From: an uncultured Lachnospiraceae bacterium
GTDB taxonomy: Bacteria > Bacillota_A > Clostridia > Lachnospirales > Lachnospiraceae
Length of the DNA: 64,000 nucleotides
Reading direction: 5' to 3'
Assembly: GCA_910577835.1 (NCBI GenBank)
Contig: CAJTOU010000009.1
Location: forward strand, 1-64,000
The position numbers and the translations under genes were made by a program. Below, piece by piece: positions 36,598 to 46,385 of this stretch (position 1 is its first letter; every line of letters starts with the position of its first letter). Under the pieces are notes generated by a model, which was not told where the DNA came from, did no database searches, and saw nothing but the letters and a program-made list of their open reading frames with translations.

Positions 36598-37767
36598 TTA
36601 TAATAAAGTAAAAATAATGAGCTTGTCAGCAAAAAAATTCTTTAGTTTTTTTCTGATTTTTTTATAAATAGGTATATATGTATATTTTTTTAAAACTTTA
36701 CTAAATGGCTTTGTATCCAGCTCCCTTAGAAAATCCAGACTTTTATCCGAAATTTTAACTGATTTATCAAAATAGGTATTTCCCTTAAATATCTCGTCAA
36801 AATTCCTCTCAAAAACCTTCATTTGAGGTTTTGCCTGCTCAAACAATTCTTCTCCTCTTCTATTATTTAGCAAAATCATAGAAGCTCCTTTGTCGTCATC
36901 CAGTTTCTTTTCCAGTCCCCAAAAATCTGCCAGTGTAATATCTGCTCTTCTTGGAATTCCTTTGAACTGGCACTCCCCGCAACAGGGTCTCATATACAGG
37001 TTATAGCTTAGATAACCCTCCATAAATAAATTATCCTTCTGTTCAAACACCAGAGATTCACCATTTTCAAAATCAATTCTGGTACATCTTGGCGATTTCT
37101 TCCATCCCTCTTTTTTATATTTAAACCAGACCTTTACCACTTTGCTTCCCATATTTTTTTCTATTTCTGAAAGCCATGCTTTATATGCTTTCGGCGAATT
37201 TACTCCTCTACATATAAAATCAATTGTGACAAGATTTGAATATTCCTTTTCAAGATAGGTATACAATCCTGATACCTGACAGGGACAGCCACAAAAAACC
37301 ACACTCTTTCCTGAATTTAGATAGTTCTTTATTTCACGAAATACATATCCCATACTGCTTTGTATATATTTCGACTGCCTTATTTTTTTCAATTCGTTTG
37401 TATGTTTTATCACAATATGCCTTACCAAATTTTCTTTCTCATACTCTGCACCAATCACCACACCATCTTTTTGCAGAATCACTTTTGCTAACTCTGAAAA
37501 CGCCCCTCCTGAAGTACTGTGAAATCGAATGTCTTCCTCCCTGCTCCACGCCGCATAGGTTTTGGGAATAGTATGGTTACCGTTTTCCTTTGACATACGT
37601 TTAAGACATGTTTGTTCACATGCTTTACAGTGTATGCATACATTTTTATCTATTACAGGATATTCAAAACCATTGCTGTCTGACTGCATTTCTATGGCAT
37701 TCACCGGACAAATATTTGCGCATGAGGCACAGCCTGTACACTGATTTTTTTCAATCCACAAAACCAT
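36598..37767 (-). CDS. FrhB-domain iron-sulfur protein of the EPS locus
   Basis: About 389 residues. The N-terminus has two 4Fe-4S motifs (CTGCASCANICP and CIHCKACEQTC), followed by an F420 hydrogenase/dehydrogenase beta-subunit region with STSGGAFSELA, VVFCGCPCQVSGLY, DFICRGVNSPKAY and RPCCGECQFKG...ADITLADFWG. Proteins of this type are regularly encoded beside polysaccharide pyruvyltransferases in EPS loci of gut Firmicutes and Bacteroidetes; the reaction is not established. GGAGGTAATT sits just before the ATG at 37767, which is preferred over 37779. It is the last gene of the EPS locus. Confidence 0.88.
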   Translation of the reverse strand: MVLWIEKNQCTGCASCANICPVNAIEMQSDSNGFEYPVIDKNVCIHCKACEQTCLKRMSKENGNHTIPKTYAAWSREEDIRFHSTSGGAFSELAKVILQKDGVVIGAEYEKENLVRHIVIKHTNELKKIRQSKYIQSSMGYVFREIKNYLNSGKSVVFCGCPCQVSGLYTYLEKEYSNLVTIDFICRGVNSPKAYKAWLSEIEKNMGSKVVKVWFKYKKEGWKKSPRCTRIDFENGESLVFEQKDNLFMEGYLSYNLYMRPCCGECQFKGIPRRADITLADFWGLEKKLDDDKGASMILLNNRRGEELFEQAKPQMKVFERNFDEIFKGNTYFDKSVKISDKSLDFLRELDTKPFSKVLKKYTYIPIYKKIRKKLKNFFADKLIIFTLL

Positions 37768-37769
37768 AA

Positions 37770-38333
37770 TTACCTCCATGTATCATTTTGTCTTACAATT
37801 CTTGCCGGATTTCCCGCTACTGTTACATTGGGAGGTACATCTTTTGTCACTACTGAACCTGCGGCAATAATCGAATTTTCTCCAATTGTAACACCTTTTA
37901 AAATAATGACTTTGCTTCCAATCCATACATGATTGCCTATTTTTACAGGTTTTCCTAAGTCCTCAATCCCATTGACAGAATGTCCATCACAGTCCATAAT
38001 CAACACATCATGTGCAATTGCAACGTCATATCCAATACTGATTTTATTCTTACATCTGATTTTTGTATCTGAATTACAAAAACCTGAACCCAGCTCCAGT
38101 CGCCCGCCATCAAATATTTGTATATCACATCCATAATAAAACCTAAAAATATCTTCTACACATAACTCTGATTTTCTTCCCATTCGAAGCAATGTGCTTC
38201 TTTTGTAACCTCTTTTATGCTTATCACCTAAAACCAAACGATTTTTTATATAAATAACAGATGAACTGCATTTATCGATTTTTGCATTTTTTAACCACAA
38301 TTTCGGAATTCGCTTTTTTAATATATTTCTCAT
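37770..38333 (-). CDS. Hexapeptide-repeat acyltransferase
   Basis: A 187-residue left-handed beta-helix transferase of the maltose/galactoside O-acetyltransferase or WbbJ type. The C-terminal half has the hexapeptide pattern (IGNHVWIGSKVIILKGVTIGENSIIAAGSVVTKDVP...GNPARIVRQ), with the acetyl-CoA/catalytic His probably in CDGHSVNG. It would O-acetylate the polysaccharide repeat unit. Its stop lies 2 bases before the FrhB-protein start, so they are co-transcribed. Confidence 0.88.
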   Translation of the reverse strand: MRNILKKRIPKLWLKNAKIDKCSSSVIYIKNRLVLGDKHKRGYKRSTLLRMGRKSELCVEDIFRFYYGCDIQIFDGGRLELGSGFCNSDTKIRCKNKISIGYDVAIAHDVLIMDCDGHSVNGIEDLGKPVKIGNHVWIGSKVIILKGVTIGENSIIAAGSVVTKDVPPNVTVAGNPARIVRQNDTWR

Positions 38334-38360
38334 ATTTTTCCCTTTATTTTAATTTTTCCC

Positions 38361-39191
38361 TTACTTGATATGGTTTCCAAGATTGCAGGCAATAATTTCT
38401 CCATTAATACATCTTGCACAATCACTGATTAGAAATCCTGCAACTTCTGCAATTTCCTCTGCCCGAAGAATTCGTTTACCTGTGACAGGAGCATGATACA
38501 GATTTGATTCAGGGTCAACAAAATTAATGTCTGTTGCCGTTATTCCCGGCGCAACTGCATTAATACGGATTCCGTTTGCTGCATATTTCTTTGCAAGCCC
38601 CTTTACTAGACTGTTTAATCCCGCCTTTGTTATTCCATAAAGATGTGTATCTGACATAATTCCGCGCTCAGACGTAACAAACAATAATGTTCCAGCTTTT
38701 TTATTTTCCAAAAAATGTTTTATCACCTGCTACGATAGAATATATGCTCCCTTCAGATTAACATTGAAAATATTCTCATAATCTTCTTCTGTATATTTAA
38801 CAAAATCCTTTTCAAAAAAAATTCCTGCATTGCTGACCACAATATCTAATGAACTATGAAATAGTCCAAGTATTTCATAGAAATTCTTCTCTATATTTTC
38901 AATATCGCCAATATCAAATACTGCTGTTTTACATTTTTCTTTCCCCAGTTTTTTTCCTGCAGCAAGAAGCTTTTCTTCCTTTCTTCCTGTAATACAGACT
39001 GAACCTCCTCCTGACAGACATTTTTGCGCTACGGCATATCCGATTCCGCTGCTTCCTCCGGTAATCAGAATATTTTTTCCCGCATATAAATTGTTTTCTG
39101 TACAGCTTGTTATATTTACATATGTCTTATTTTCGGGAATACCCTTAAAAATATATTTTATACTGCGTTTTACAAAATCTTTTGTTCCCAT
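38361..39191 (-). pseudogene. SDR oxidoreductase interrupted by an in-frame amber stop
   Basis: A short-chain dehydrogenase/reductase of about 275 codons. The NAD(P) motif TGGSSGIGYA is near residue 40, NAG near 120, and the active-site YGITKAG lies in the second half. A TAG at 38729-38727 splits the frame at LKGAYILS / QVIKHFLENKK; both halves are in the same frame with nothing missing, so a single CAG-to-TAG change would explain it. A GTG right after the stop could allow re-initiation but would give a protein without the Rossmann fold. It may be a recent nonsense mutation or an assembly error. Confidence 0.85.
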
Positions 39192-39208
39192 TGCATACCT
39201 CCAGTAAA

Positions 39209-40351
39209 TCAGTAATTATCACTAAAATATTGTTTATAAAGTATTTCAGGTATTTTCTCTTTATTATTAAAATTTAAAGTATATATTTTATCACCAAAGG
39301 TTGGAATCATATGTATATTTCCTTCCCTGTCTGTGAATCCTCCTGCACACTTTGCTTTCTGCCTATCATTAATAACAGCAACTTTTTTCAATTCACATTT
39401 CACTACATCATATTCCCAAAATATTTCTCCATCGCCCACAATTCCATAAATTTTTCCATTTATTCCAAGCTTTGTTCCATAACAGCCAAAATACGTCTCC
39501 ATATAAAGCATCTCAACATAATTTTTCCTTACATCAATTTTTAAAATTCCATTATACAGCGAAAAACCATAAATATTGCCATCCACTGAAACCACAGCAT
39601 GAAAAACCATACATTCAGAAAGAAATTTTCCAATAAAAACAAATTTTTCTGTTGGAGGATAAAACATTATCACTCTTTCATTTCTCTCCGGCAAAAAATA
39701 GACATATCCATTTGGATGCACCACAGAAGCGCAATAGCGCAGCTTATTATAAAAACCATGCAGCAGTTTTATTTTATGGACCTGCCATGAAACTGTATTT
39801 ATTGCCAGAAGATGATTTGTATTTCTTGGGGGCTGGTATATTATCCCATTCTTACAAAGAACACCTCCATAATGATGTTCTCCTTTATAATTTATAGAAA
39901 TATCTATTTCTTCTGTCTCTAATTTCTGACAATCTATCCGAAGCACTTTATTACATGCTCTTGGAAATGCAAACACATATGGACCTTTTTGTCCTCCACC
40001 GCTCCATTTAAATTTCTCTTCTGACAGCAGCCCCCATTTTTTATATTCCAAAGTATCAGTATTAAACAGAATAATTTGACGGCTGGAATTAGGAATACAA
40101 CAAGCAGTGGTTTCATTTATTAAAACCCCGCCTACATACTTTCCTTCTCTATAATCTTTGATTTCTGTATGCAAAATATCTTTTACCATTAAATTTTGAA
40201 ATCTGTCTGTAAATTCTTGCAAAGCACTTAATGAATTTTCCCAATTCTTTTCAGGTACACATTTTATCTTATAAAAAAAGTTATGCATAAATAAAAACAT
40301 CATCATTTTTCTTTTTATGCCCTTTATATGTCCTATGATTCTTCTTAACAT
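39209..40351 (-). CDS. Beta-propeller-like protein of the EPS locus, unknown function
   Basis: 380 residues, not recognised as a named family. The sequence shows repeated beta-rich units of about 45 residues, each with a G-x-I/V-Y or G-K-I-Y-G element (GGVLCKNGIIYQPPR, PNGYVYFLPE, VDGNIYGFSLYNGILKID, INGKIYGIVGDGEIFWEYD, REGNIHMIPTFG), which suggests a propeller. There is no clear signal peptide; the N-terminus is basic with one weak hydrophobic stretch. It sits between the flippase and the SDR gene on the same strand and is presumably part of the locus. A role in sugar modification is only a guess. Confidence 0.6.
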   Translation of the reverse strand: MLRRIIGHIKGIKRKMMMFLFMHNFFYKIKCVPEKNWENSLSALQEFTDRFQNLMVKDILHTEIKDYREGKYVGGVLINETTACCIPNSSRQIILFNTDTLEYKKWGLLSEEKFKWSGGGQKGPYVFAFPRACNKVLRIDCQKLETEEIDISINYKGEHHYGGVLCKNGIIYQPPRNTNHLLAINTVSWQVHKIKLLHGFYNKLRYCASVVHPNGYVYFLPERNERVIMFYPPTEKFVFIGKFLSECMVFHAVVSVDGNIYGFSLYNGILKIDVRKNYVEMLYMETYFGCYGTKLGINGKIYGIVGDGEIFWEYDVVKCELKKVAVINDRQKAKCAGGFTDREGNIHMIPTFGDKIYTLNFNNKEKIPEILYKQYFSDNY

Positions 40352-40362
40352 AATAATACTTT

Positions 40363-41901
40363 CTATCTTCTTATTGTTTTGATTTTAAAATATATTATTC
40401 TCATTACAGTCCTGATTTCTTTTCTTTCCAGCTCAAGAGCTGATGTAATAAGGAAACTTCCTGCTCCAAATAAAAAGCCATATTTTACAAAATTCATCCA
40501 TGAGTTCACTACAAGATTCACAGATATAAAATAAAATAATCCTGTCACAACAAAACAAACTGCTATATGCCGAAATATAATCTTTAAAAAAATACTCATT
40601 TTTATTTTGAGATATCTTCCAGCAAAATATGGCGCTGTCCAGAAGTGAACAATAAGATTTAATACAGTAGTAGTTCCTACTACTGCATATCCACCCAATT
40701 TAGTATTTGCAATTAATAAAAACATAGAAATAACATTTAATACACCACTGCATATGGTAATCCAGCATACAGCCTTCAGATTATCTGTTAAGGTATATAC
40801 ATAAAACAATGGTCTTACCACAGTGACCAGAATATCTCCAATAATCACAATTACTGTCAAGGTGAATATTCTTGAATTATCCTGACCTGGAATCCACAGC
40901 TCCAGAAAATTCTTTCCAAGAACAACAAAACAGACAAAAAAAACATTTCCTGCAATTGCTACACTTTTCATGGCAACCTTTAAATAATCCACCAGCCTTT
41001 CTGTTTCTCCTTTTGCATAAGCCTCCAGTTGCTTTGGCTGAAATGCACTGACCATAACATTCGTAAATAACGTCATTAATCTTCCTATCATCTTTGATAT
41101 GGAAACCTGTCCCATCACAACGCCTGACAATAGTTTATTACAGACAAGCAGGTCCAGTCCTGAATTCAGCATATTTCCAATATTATTAATCGAATTCCAT
41201 ATTCCCGATGAAAGAAGTTTTTTCACTTTTTCAAAAGAAAAATCTTTTTTATGAATCTGCAGCTCTGGTGTCAGATATTTTGTACAATGTAAATTCATCC
41301 ATAAATTTACTATCGCAGCAGCAAGACTTCCAGCTGCCATATAATAAACATGAATTTTTGTGAAATAAATCAGTCCTGCCAGTGTGAAAGCGTTAATAAG
41401 GGCTGATATACCACTGTTTCTGTAAGTAATACTTGTTTTATTTTTTATAAAGGCACTGACTGAAAAAACGGTCCCTGTCACATTGATACACCATTTCAAA
41501 AGAACCAGAAAAAATAACAATTTTACATCTGAAACCAGATTGTCTGAAATATTTAAAATAAACTGTAATTTCCATACCATTGCCGAACATGGTACAAACA
41601 AAAGAACTGCCAGTATCAAATCTGCCACTGCTACGGAACTGTAAAATTTATTTGCCTCTTTATAATTCCCGTTATGATATTCGATTGCAATATATCTGGC
41701 AGCAAAAGCATTGAGTGCTACTGTAATAATATCTATATAGGTAACACATGTATTCGCCAAATCTACAAAGCCATTCGCCTCAATACCAATATTTCGGGTA
41801 ATTACTGGTGTTAAAATAATATTTATAAGTGCAGTAATTAAAATAGAAATACCATTCCAAATAATATTTTTTATAATCTGTTTCCCAGAATCAGTATTCA
41901 T
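40363..41901 (-). CDS. Oligosaccharide flippase (Wzx-like, MATE/MVF superfamily)
   Basis: A 512-residue membrane protein with 12-14 hydrophobic segments. The N-terminus (IIKNIIWNGISILITALINIILTPVITRNIG) and RYIAIEYHNG are typical of RfbX/Wzx polysaccharide flippases, which move undecaprenyl-linked repeat units across the membrane. It is followed by the propeller gene and overlaps the end of the pyruvyltransferase pseudogene by 11 bases. It is the only flippase in the locus, matching the single polymerase at 46386. Confidence 0.92.
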   Translation of the reverse strand: MNTDSGKQIIKNIIWNGISILITALINIILTPVITRNIGIEANGFVDLANTCVTYIDIITVALNAFAARYIAIEYHNGNYKEANKFYSSVAVADLILAVLLFVPCSAMVWKLQFILNISDNLVSDVKLLFFLVLLKWCINVTGTVFSVSAFIKNKTSITYRNSGISALINAFTLAGLIYFTKIHVYYMAAGSLAAAIVNLWMNLHCTKYLTPELQIHKKDFSFEKVKKLLSSGIWNSINNIGNMLNSGLDLLVCNKLLSGVVMGQVSISKMIGRLMTLFTNVMVSAFQPKQLEAYAKGETERLVDYLKVAMKSVAIAGNVFFVCFVVLGKNFLELWIPGQDNSRIFTLTVIVIIGDILVTVVRPLFYVYTLTDNLKAVCWITICSGVLNVISMFLLIANTKLGGYAVVGTTTVLNLIVHFWTAPYFAGRYLKIKMSIFLKIIFRHIAVCFVVTGLFYFISVNLVVNSWMNFVKYGFLFGAGSFLITSALELERKEIRTVMRIIYFKIKTIRR

Positions 41902-42984
41902 ATAATGCTCTTTCTAAAAACTTTATGGAATCTGCGCGCAGAATATCCAGCTTTTTATCAATAGTTTCAAAATCAATTTGTTTATCTGCTGTTTCGGACT
42001 GGCTTTTTTTATTGTTTTGATTTATCATTCTATCCTCTAGCGACAAACTGCTTAAAAAATCCTTCATTCGTCCATTCATACTTCCATTCTCATTTTCACT
42101 TTCCCTTAAATATACTAGAAATTTTTTATGAAAAAGAACAGAAAACACTGTTCCATGAAAAGAATCTGTCAGTACGATTGCTGCATTTTGTTATAAGGAA
42201 TGTTCAAAATTTTCAGTCCCGTGGTTTTTGCATAAGAATATGCTCTGTTCCATTCATTATCAGATTCACCCAGAAAATATAAAAGAACATATGATTCTGC
42301 CGTTATGCCGTTTACAGGAAAAGCTAAATTGGTCCAACTTTCCTGATACAGCAATGTCGGGTCAAGGACTACTTTACAAATATCTTTTCCCATAAGATTG
42401 TCTATGATAGTTTTTGCACCTTTTTCCCTGACAGAAACAACGTCAAACCTTTTTAAAAATGATTTCATAAAACGGCCGTATTCATCTGTGATAGAATCTG
42501 CACCTATACTTGCTGCATAAGAAATTTTTCCTTTTTCATCAGGAACAAAAGATAAAAAGGTTTCCGCTCTTCCTGATATCGGACTGAATACCTGGTCAGA
42601 GCCTGTGATAAATAAATCATATTTATTTATAAGCTGTGAAATGGTATCTGAAGTATATACAATAGCTGTTTTCCTGATATTTTTCTCAATAAAAAAGTCA
42701 AACTTTTTGATTTTTTTCTTCAGTTCATTTATACATAACAGGGAATTCAGTTTATTTTTGATACGATTTTTTAAAGAAGTGAGAAATGTTATAAAGTTAT
42801 TTTTATAAGAATTATTTTTATTCTTTGCTTCTGGTACAAACATCTTCATCGTCTGTCTGTCCATAGATATCACATCACAGTTATAACCCAGTTTTTCAAT
42901 TTCCTTTTGAAGTGCATATGCCTGTAATACTCCCCCATAGTTATAATTATGGTAAAATAGAGTAATAATTGCGATTTTTTTCAT
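41891..42984 (-). pseudogene. Polysaccharide pyruvyltransferase, disrupted by a frame break
   Basis: The first 271 codons (42984 to about 42169) encode a PF04230-type enzyme: MKKIAIITLFYHNYNYGGVLQAYAL, LFITGSDQVFSP, ISYAASIGADS, VSVREKGAKTIIDNL and VVLDPTLLY. The frame ends after ILNIPYNKMQQSY. The missing C-terminal motif appears at once in another frame (AIVLTDSFHGTVFSVLFHKKF) and continues to 41891. In intact homologues some 30-40 residues usually separate these blocks, so a deletion plus frame change near 42170-42190 is likely. It would have added ketal pyruvate to the polysaccharide. Confidence 0.82.
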
Positions 42985-43022
42985 GAAATGAATCCTTCTT
43001 ATTTTAGATATTGTATATTTTA

Positions 43023-44123
43023 TTACTTTATATTCTTATATGCTTCGACTATCTTTTTACCTATCAGATTCCAGTTTAACTCTGTATCTGCAAATTCCTT
43101 TGCCAAAATCCCCAGACTTTTCAATTCATCTTTTCTGTTTACTGCATTATTTATCTGTATCATTAATTCTCTTTTTTCACTTTCCGGACTGTTGTAATCA
43201 TATGAAAAAACAAAATCTTTCTCTTTTATGTCCAGAACATAGCCAAATTCAGGTATAATAACTGGTTTTCCATTAGAAAATGCCTGAATCATGGCACCTG
43301 AATTTTGCATGCTTATTTTATCATAGGGCAATATTACGATATCACATAAGGAAAAAATGGTGGAAATTTCTTCTTCGGGAATAAATCTTTCATCTAAAAC
43401 CACATTTGATAATTGATTACATTGTAAACGGATTTTATTTTGTATATGTGTCTCCATGTTTTTATCCATTTTACCTGCCAAAATTAACTTTACATCAGGG
43501 TTTTGTATCTGATTAAATGTTTTCAGTAATAGAGGAATATTTTTATATTCAGATATAATACCAAAATATAAAAATACCAAACTATCAGAATTAATTTCAT
43601 ATTTATGCAAAAATTTGTCTTTTAAATGTTTGTTTATATTATCAGTTTCATATGCCCCATGGGGAACACATAAAATTTTATTTTCATTATAGTCATATTT
43701 ATTCACAAGTAAATTCATAGAATTTTTACAATGAACTACTACCATATCCACTCTTGAAAGCCAACGATTTATAAAATGTTCTGCAAATACAATATCCTTG
43801 CAATTATGAGGAATAGAATTATGCATTGTCCAGCAAATCTTTACTCCTAATATATGTAAAATATTAGCTTTGATTAATGAAACTGCCACTTTAAATCTGC
43901 TCTTTAAAGTTTTACTTCGGGCAATATTCTCAATCCAATTACAATGAACGATTTTTTTATTTCTACTAAATATAAATCTAATCAATATAAATATTTTTTT
44001 TATTGTCTTTTCTTCTGTATTCTTGTTTATAATATAAATTCCATTATTTTCTAAAGCAGTAACTACTTGCTGTAAATAAGAGTTATCTTTTGAATAACAG
44101 GGCTTAAAAATAACATCTATCAT
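43023..44123 (-). CDS. Glycosyltransferase family 4 (GT-B fold)
   Basis: 366 residues. The C-terminal donor-binding half has VFLYFGIISEYKNIPLLL, VKLILAGKM and the family E-x7-E region as SICDIVILPYDKISMQNSGAMIQAFSNGKPVI. Mid-sequence VVHCKNSMNLLV and CVPHGAYE are also typical. It would transfer one sugar to the lipid-linked repeat unit at the cytosolic face. The coding is strikingly A+T-rich compared with the genes outside the locus, which suggests horizontal origin. The sugar and linkage are not predictable. Confidence 0.88.
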   Translation of the reverse strand: MIDVIFKPCYSKDNSYLQQVVTALENNGIYIINKNTEEKTIKKIFILIRFIFSRNKKIVHCNWIENIARSKTLKSRFKVAVSLIKANILHILGVKICWTMHNSIPHNCKDIVFAEHFINRWLSRVDMVVVHCKNSMNLLVNKYDYNENKILCVPHGAYETDNINKHLKDKFLHKYEINSDSLVFLYFGIISEYKNIPLLLKTFNQIQNPDVKLILAGKMDKNMETHIQNKIRLQCNQLSNVVLDERFIPEEEISTIFSLCDIVILPYDKISMQNSGAMIQAFSNGKPVIIPEFGYVLDIKEKDFVFSYDYNSPESEKRELMIQINNAVNRKDELKSLGILAKEFADTELNWNLIGKKIVEAYKNIK

Positions 44124-44164
44124 ATTTTGTTCCTTTCTAATTTAAAATATATAGTTATAAACTG

Positions 44165-45400
44165 TTATTTATTATTCTTAGTATAACTACTTTTCACTAT
44201 CTCATTATAACAATTTGTAAATTTTATAATTTGATTTTCTATATCAAAATTCTTAATCATATCTATAATATAATTATACATATTTATGTTAATATCCCTG
44301 TTCTTTTCTAATAATTCTATTTTTTCTGCCAATTCGTCACAATTCCCCTGTTCTATCAAAAATCCTGTTTGATTATTTATAATCAATTCGGGTATACCAC
44401 CTATGTTACTTCCTATAACTGGAATACATGATTTATATGCATCTATAATTACTCGACCAAAAGGTTCTTCCCATAATGAAGGAATTACTAAAAAATCACT
44501 CATACACAACAAGCCTTTTAATTCATTTTCATTAAGAAATCCATGATATTTAATCCGTTTATCACGACTTTCTGCTTCTTTCACGTATTTAAGAAGTTCT
44601 CCTTTTCCCGCAATATTTAATGATATATTTTTATTATTGATATTTAAAAAAGTTTCAATTAACCATTTAATTCCTTTATGTTTATATAAACCTCCAACAT
44701 ATACAAAATTTATTTCTTTTTTACTTTTAATACTTTCTATCCTTTTATGATATATTTTTAAAGTTTCCTCAATATCATAATCTACTGCATTATAAATTAC
44801 TTTTTTTTGTGACATGGTAAAATAATTTTTTTCAAGAAATTTATTAAGAGTCCACGCCGATGGTGCTGTGACATAATTAACATTTTTACTACATTTTCTG
44901 TAACCTGCTCTATATAACTTACATATCATATAACAATTTTTACAAGATGAACCATCCTTTTTGAGAAGATTGGCCTTTGGACAAAGCTGAAAATAATCTC
45001 TTAATGTATGAATAATCGGTATATTTTGTTTCTTAGCTAATCTCCATATAACAGGGCTAATTCCAAATAAATTATTAGTATGAAGTATATCTGGTTTTTC
45101 ATCATTAAAAATTTCTTTTAATATTTTTCTGTTAAAAGGATTATAATAATCTAATATTTTATATAAAATTTTTTTTAAACCTGTACTTTTTCTATATTGA
45201 AAAAATGAAAAAATATTATTAAATTTTTTTCTTATTATCTTTATTCCATTAATTGTTTCTATGGAATTATGTTCTCCATTACATAAAATAACTACTTCAT
45301 TTCCATTTTTTACTAACCCCTCAGCTAATTTCTGTACACTAACTTCTGCTCCTCCAATAATATCTGGAAAGTAAAATGTATTTACAATCATCAGCTTCAT
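44165..45400 (-). CDS. Glycosyltransferase family 4
   Basis: About 411 residues. MIVNTFYFPDIIGGAEVSVQKLAEGL is the acceptor-side N-terminus of GT4 enzymes; VYVGGLYKHKGIKWLIETF and SDFLVIPSLWEEPFGRVIIDAYKSCIPVIGSNIGGIPELI are the donor-side motifs with the E-x7-E pair. A Cys-rich stretch CPKANLLKKDGSSCKNCYMIC occurs in a subset of EPS GT4 proteins and may bind a metal. A TTG start 15 bases upstream is possible; the ATG at 45400 is preferred. The 191 bases upstream (45416-45606) are A+T-rich with no feature seen. Confidence 0.88.
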   Translation of the reverse strand: MKLMIVNTFYFPDIIGGAEVSVQKLAEGLVKNGNEVVILCNGEHNSIETINGIKIIRKKFNNIFSFFQYRKSTGLKKILYKILDYYNPFNRKILKEIFNDEKPDILHTNNLFGISPVIWRLAKKQNIPIIHTLRDYFQLCPKANLLKKDGSSCKNCYMICKLYRAGYRKCSKNVNYVTAPSAWTLNKFLEKNYFTMSQKKVIYNAVDYDIEETLKIYHKRIESIKSKKEINFVYVGGLYKHKGIKWLIETFLNINNKNISLNIAGKGELLKYVKEAESRDKRIKYHGFLNENELKGLLCMSDFLVIPSLWEEPFGRVIIDAYKSCIPVIGSNIGGIPELIINNQTGFLIEQGNCDELAEKIELLEKNRDININMYNYIIDMIKNFDIENQIIKFTNCYNEIVKSSYTKNNK

Positions 45401-45606
45401 TTTAATTAAATGCAATATTTTTACATAGGCTTTATAATAGTGCTCTATTTAAAATATTGCACCCTCCTTTTTCTTTAAAATTTTTATAAAATAATACTCC
45501 AAACCATAAATTTTTCCACATATATAGACAATTTTTATTTCAGAAAATATATACTATATCTTACAATATTTCAAAATATATTTATAACAAAATATAATTT
45601 AAATCG

Positions 45607-46383
45607 TTATTTTTTATTATATAAATAATAATAAGGAAGTTTTCTAACTTTTAACATACAGCGCAATTTATCATAAAAAATATTTCCCAATATTTTATTA
45701 ACTATTATCGCACTTCTTTTTCTTTTTTCGTTATCACTTTTATACCAGCTTCCATTTGCATGATGTACACAATAGTTTTTCTTTTTAGAAAAAGTATATT
45801 TTTCAAAATATTCTTTTGGGAATATAGCTACATTATTTATGCATTTGAATTTATTATTTAAAATGAACCCAGAGATTCTATTACAGAAATATATAGTAAA
45901 TAAATCATTATTATTATGTATTATATAATTCATAAAATCGTCAAATTGAATTACAAATTTAGTATTTCTAACATTTACTTTACACTTTTTATAAATATTC
46001 AATAGTTCTTTCATTATACTATTATTTTTTTTCGCACCAATTACAGCTGTTCCAATAGAACAATTAAAAATCATACCCAAAAACAAATCATAATTTAAAA
46101 ATTTATCAAAATCTTTAAAAACTTCTACATCTGTATCTAAATATATCCCTCCCCAATTATATAAAGCCCATATTCTTACATAATCTGCAACAAAAGCATA
46201 CTTTTTCTGTTGATATGCAATATTTACCAATTGATTTGAATTTATATCAAAATTATCTTCATTCCATTCAACAAACGTATATCCTGATATTTCAAATAAT
46301 TTCCATGTTTTCATACATTTTTGTGAAATCTCATCTTTATCTCTTTTTCCAAACCAACAATAATGTACTATTTTTGGTATCAT
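45607..46383 (-). CDS. Capsular glycosyltransferase with DXD motif (Gly_transf_sug type)
   Basis: 258 residues. MIPKIVHYCWFGKRDKDEISQKCM and the DXD-containing WGGIYLDTDVEVFKDFD (near residue 80) identify an OCH1-like / PF04488 glycosyltransferase, a GT-A-type enzyme found in capsule and EPS loci. HHANGSWYKSD near the C-terminus is a family feature. Only 2 bases separate it from the polymerase stop upstream. The coding sequence is very A+T-rich. Confidence 0.88.
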   Translation of the reverse strand: MIPKIVHYCWFGKRDKDEISQKCMKTWKLFEISGYTFVEWNEDNFDINSNQLVNIAYQQKKYAFVADYVRIWALYNWGGIYLDTDVEVFKDFDKFLNYDLFLGMIFNCSIGTAVIGAKKNNSIMKELLNIYKKCKVNVRNTKFVIQFDDFMNYIIHNNNDLFTIYFCNRISGFILNNKFKCINNVAIFPKEYFEKYTFSKKKNYCVHHANGSWYKSDNEKRKRSAIIVNKILGNIFYDKLRCMLKVRKLPYYYLYNKK

Positions 46384-46385
46384 AA

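Noticed and set aside
38727..38729. Pyrrolysine or other programmed readthrough at the SDR amber codon
   Set aside because: No supporting tRNA or enzyme is visible, and SDR families do not use this; simple mutation is far more likely.
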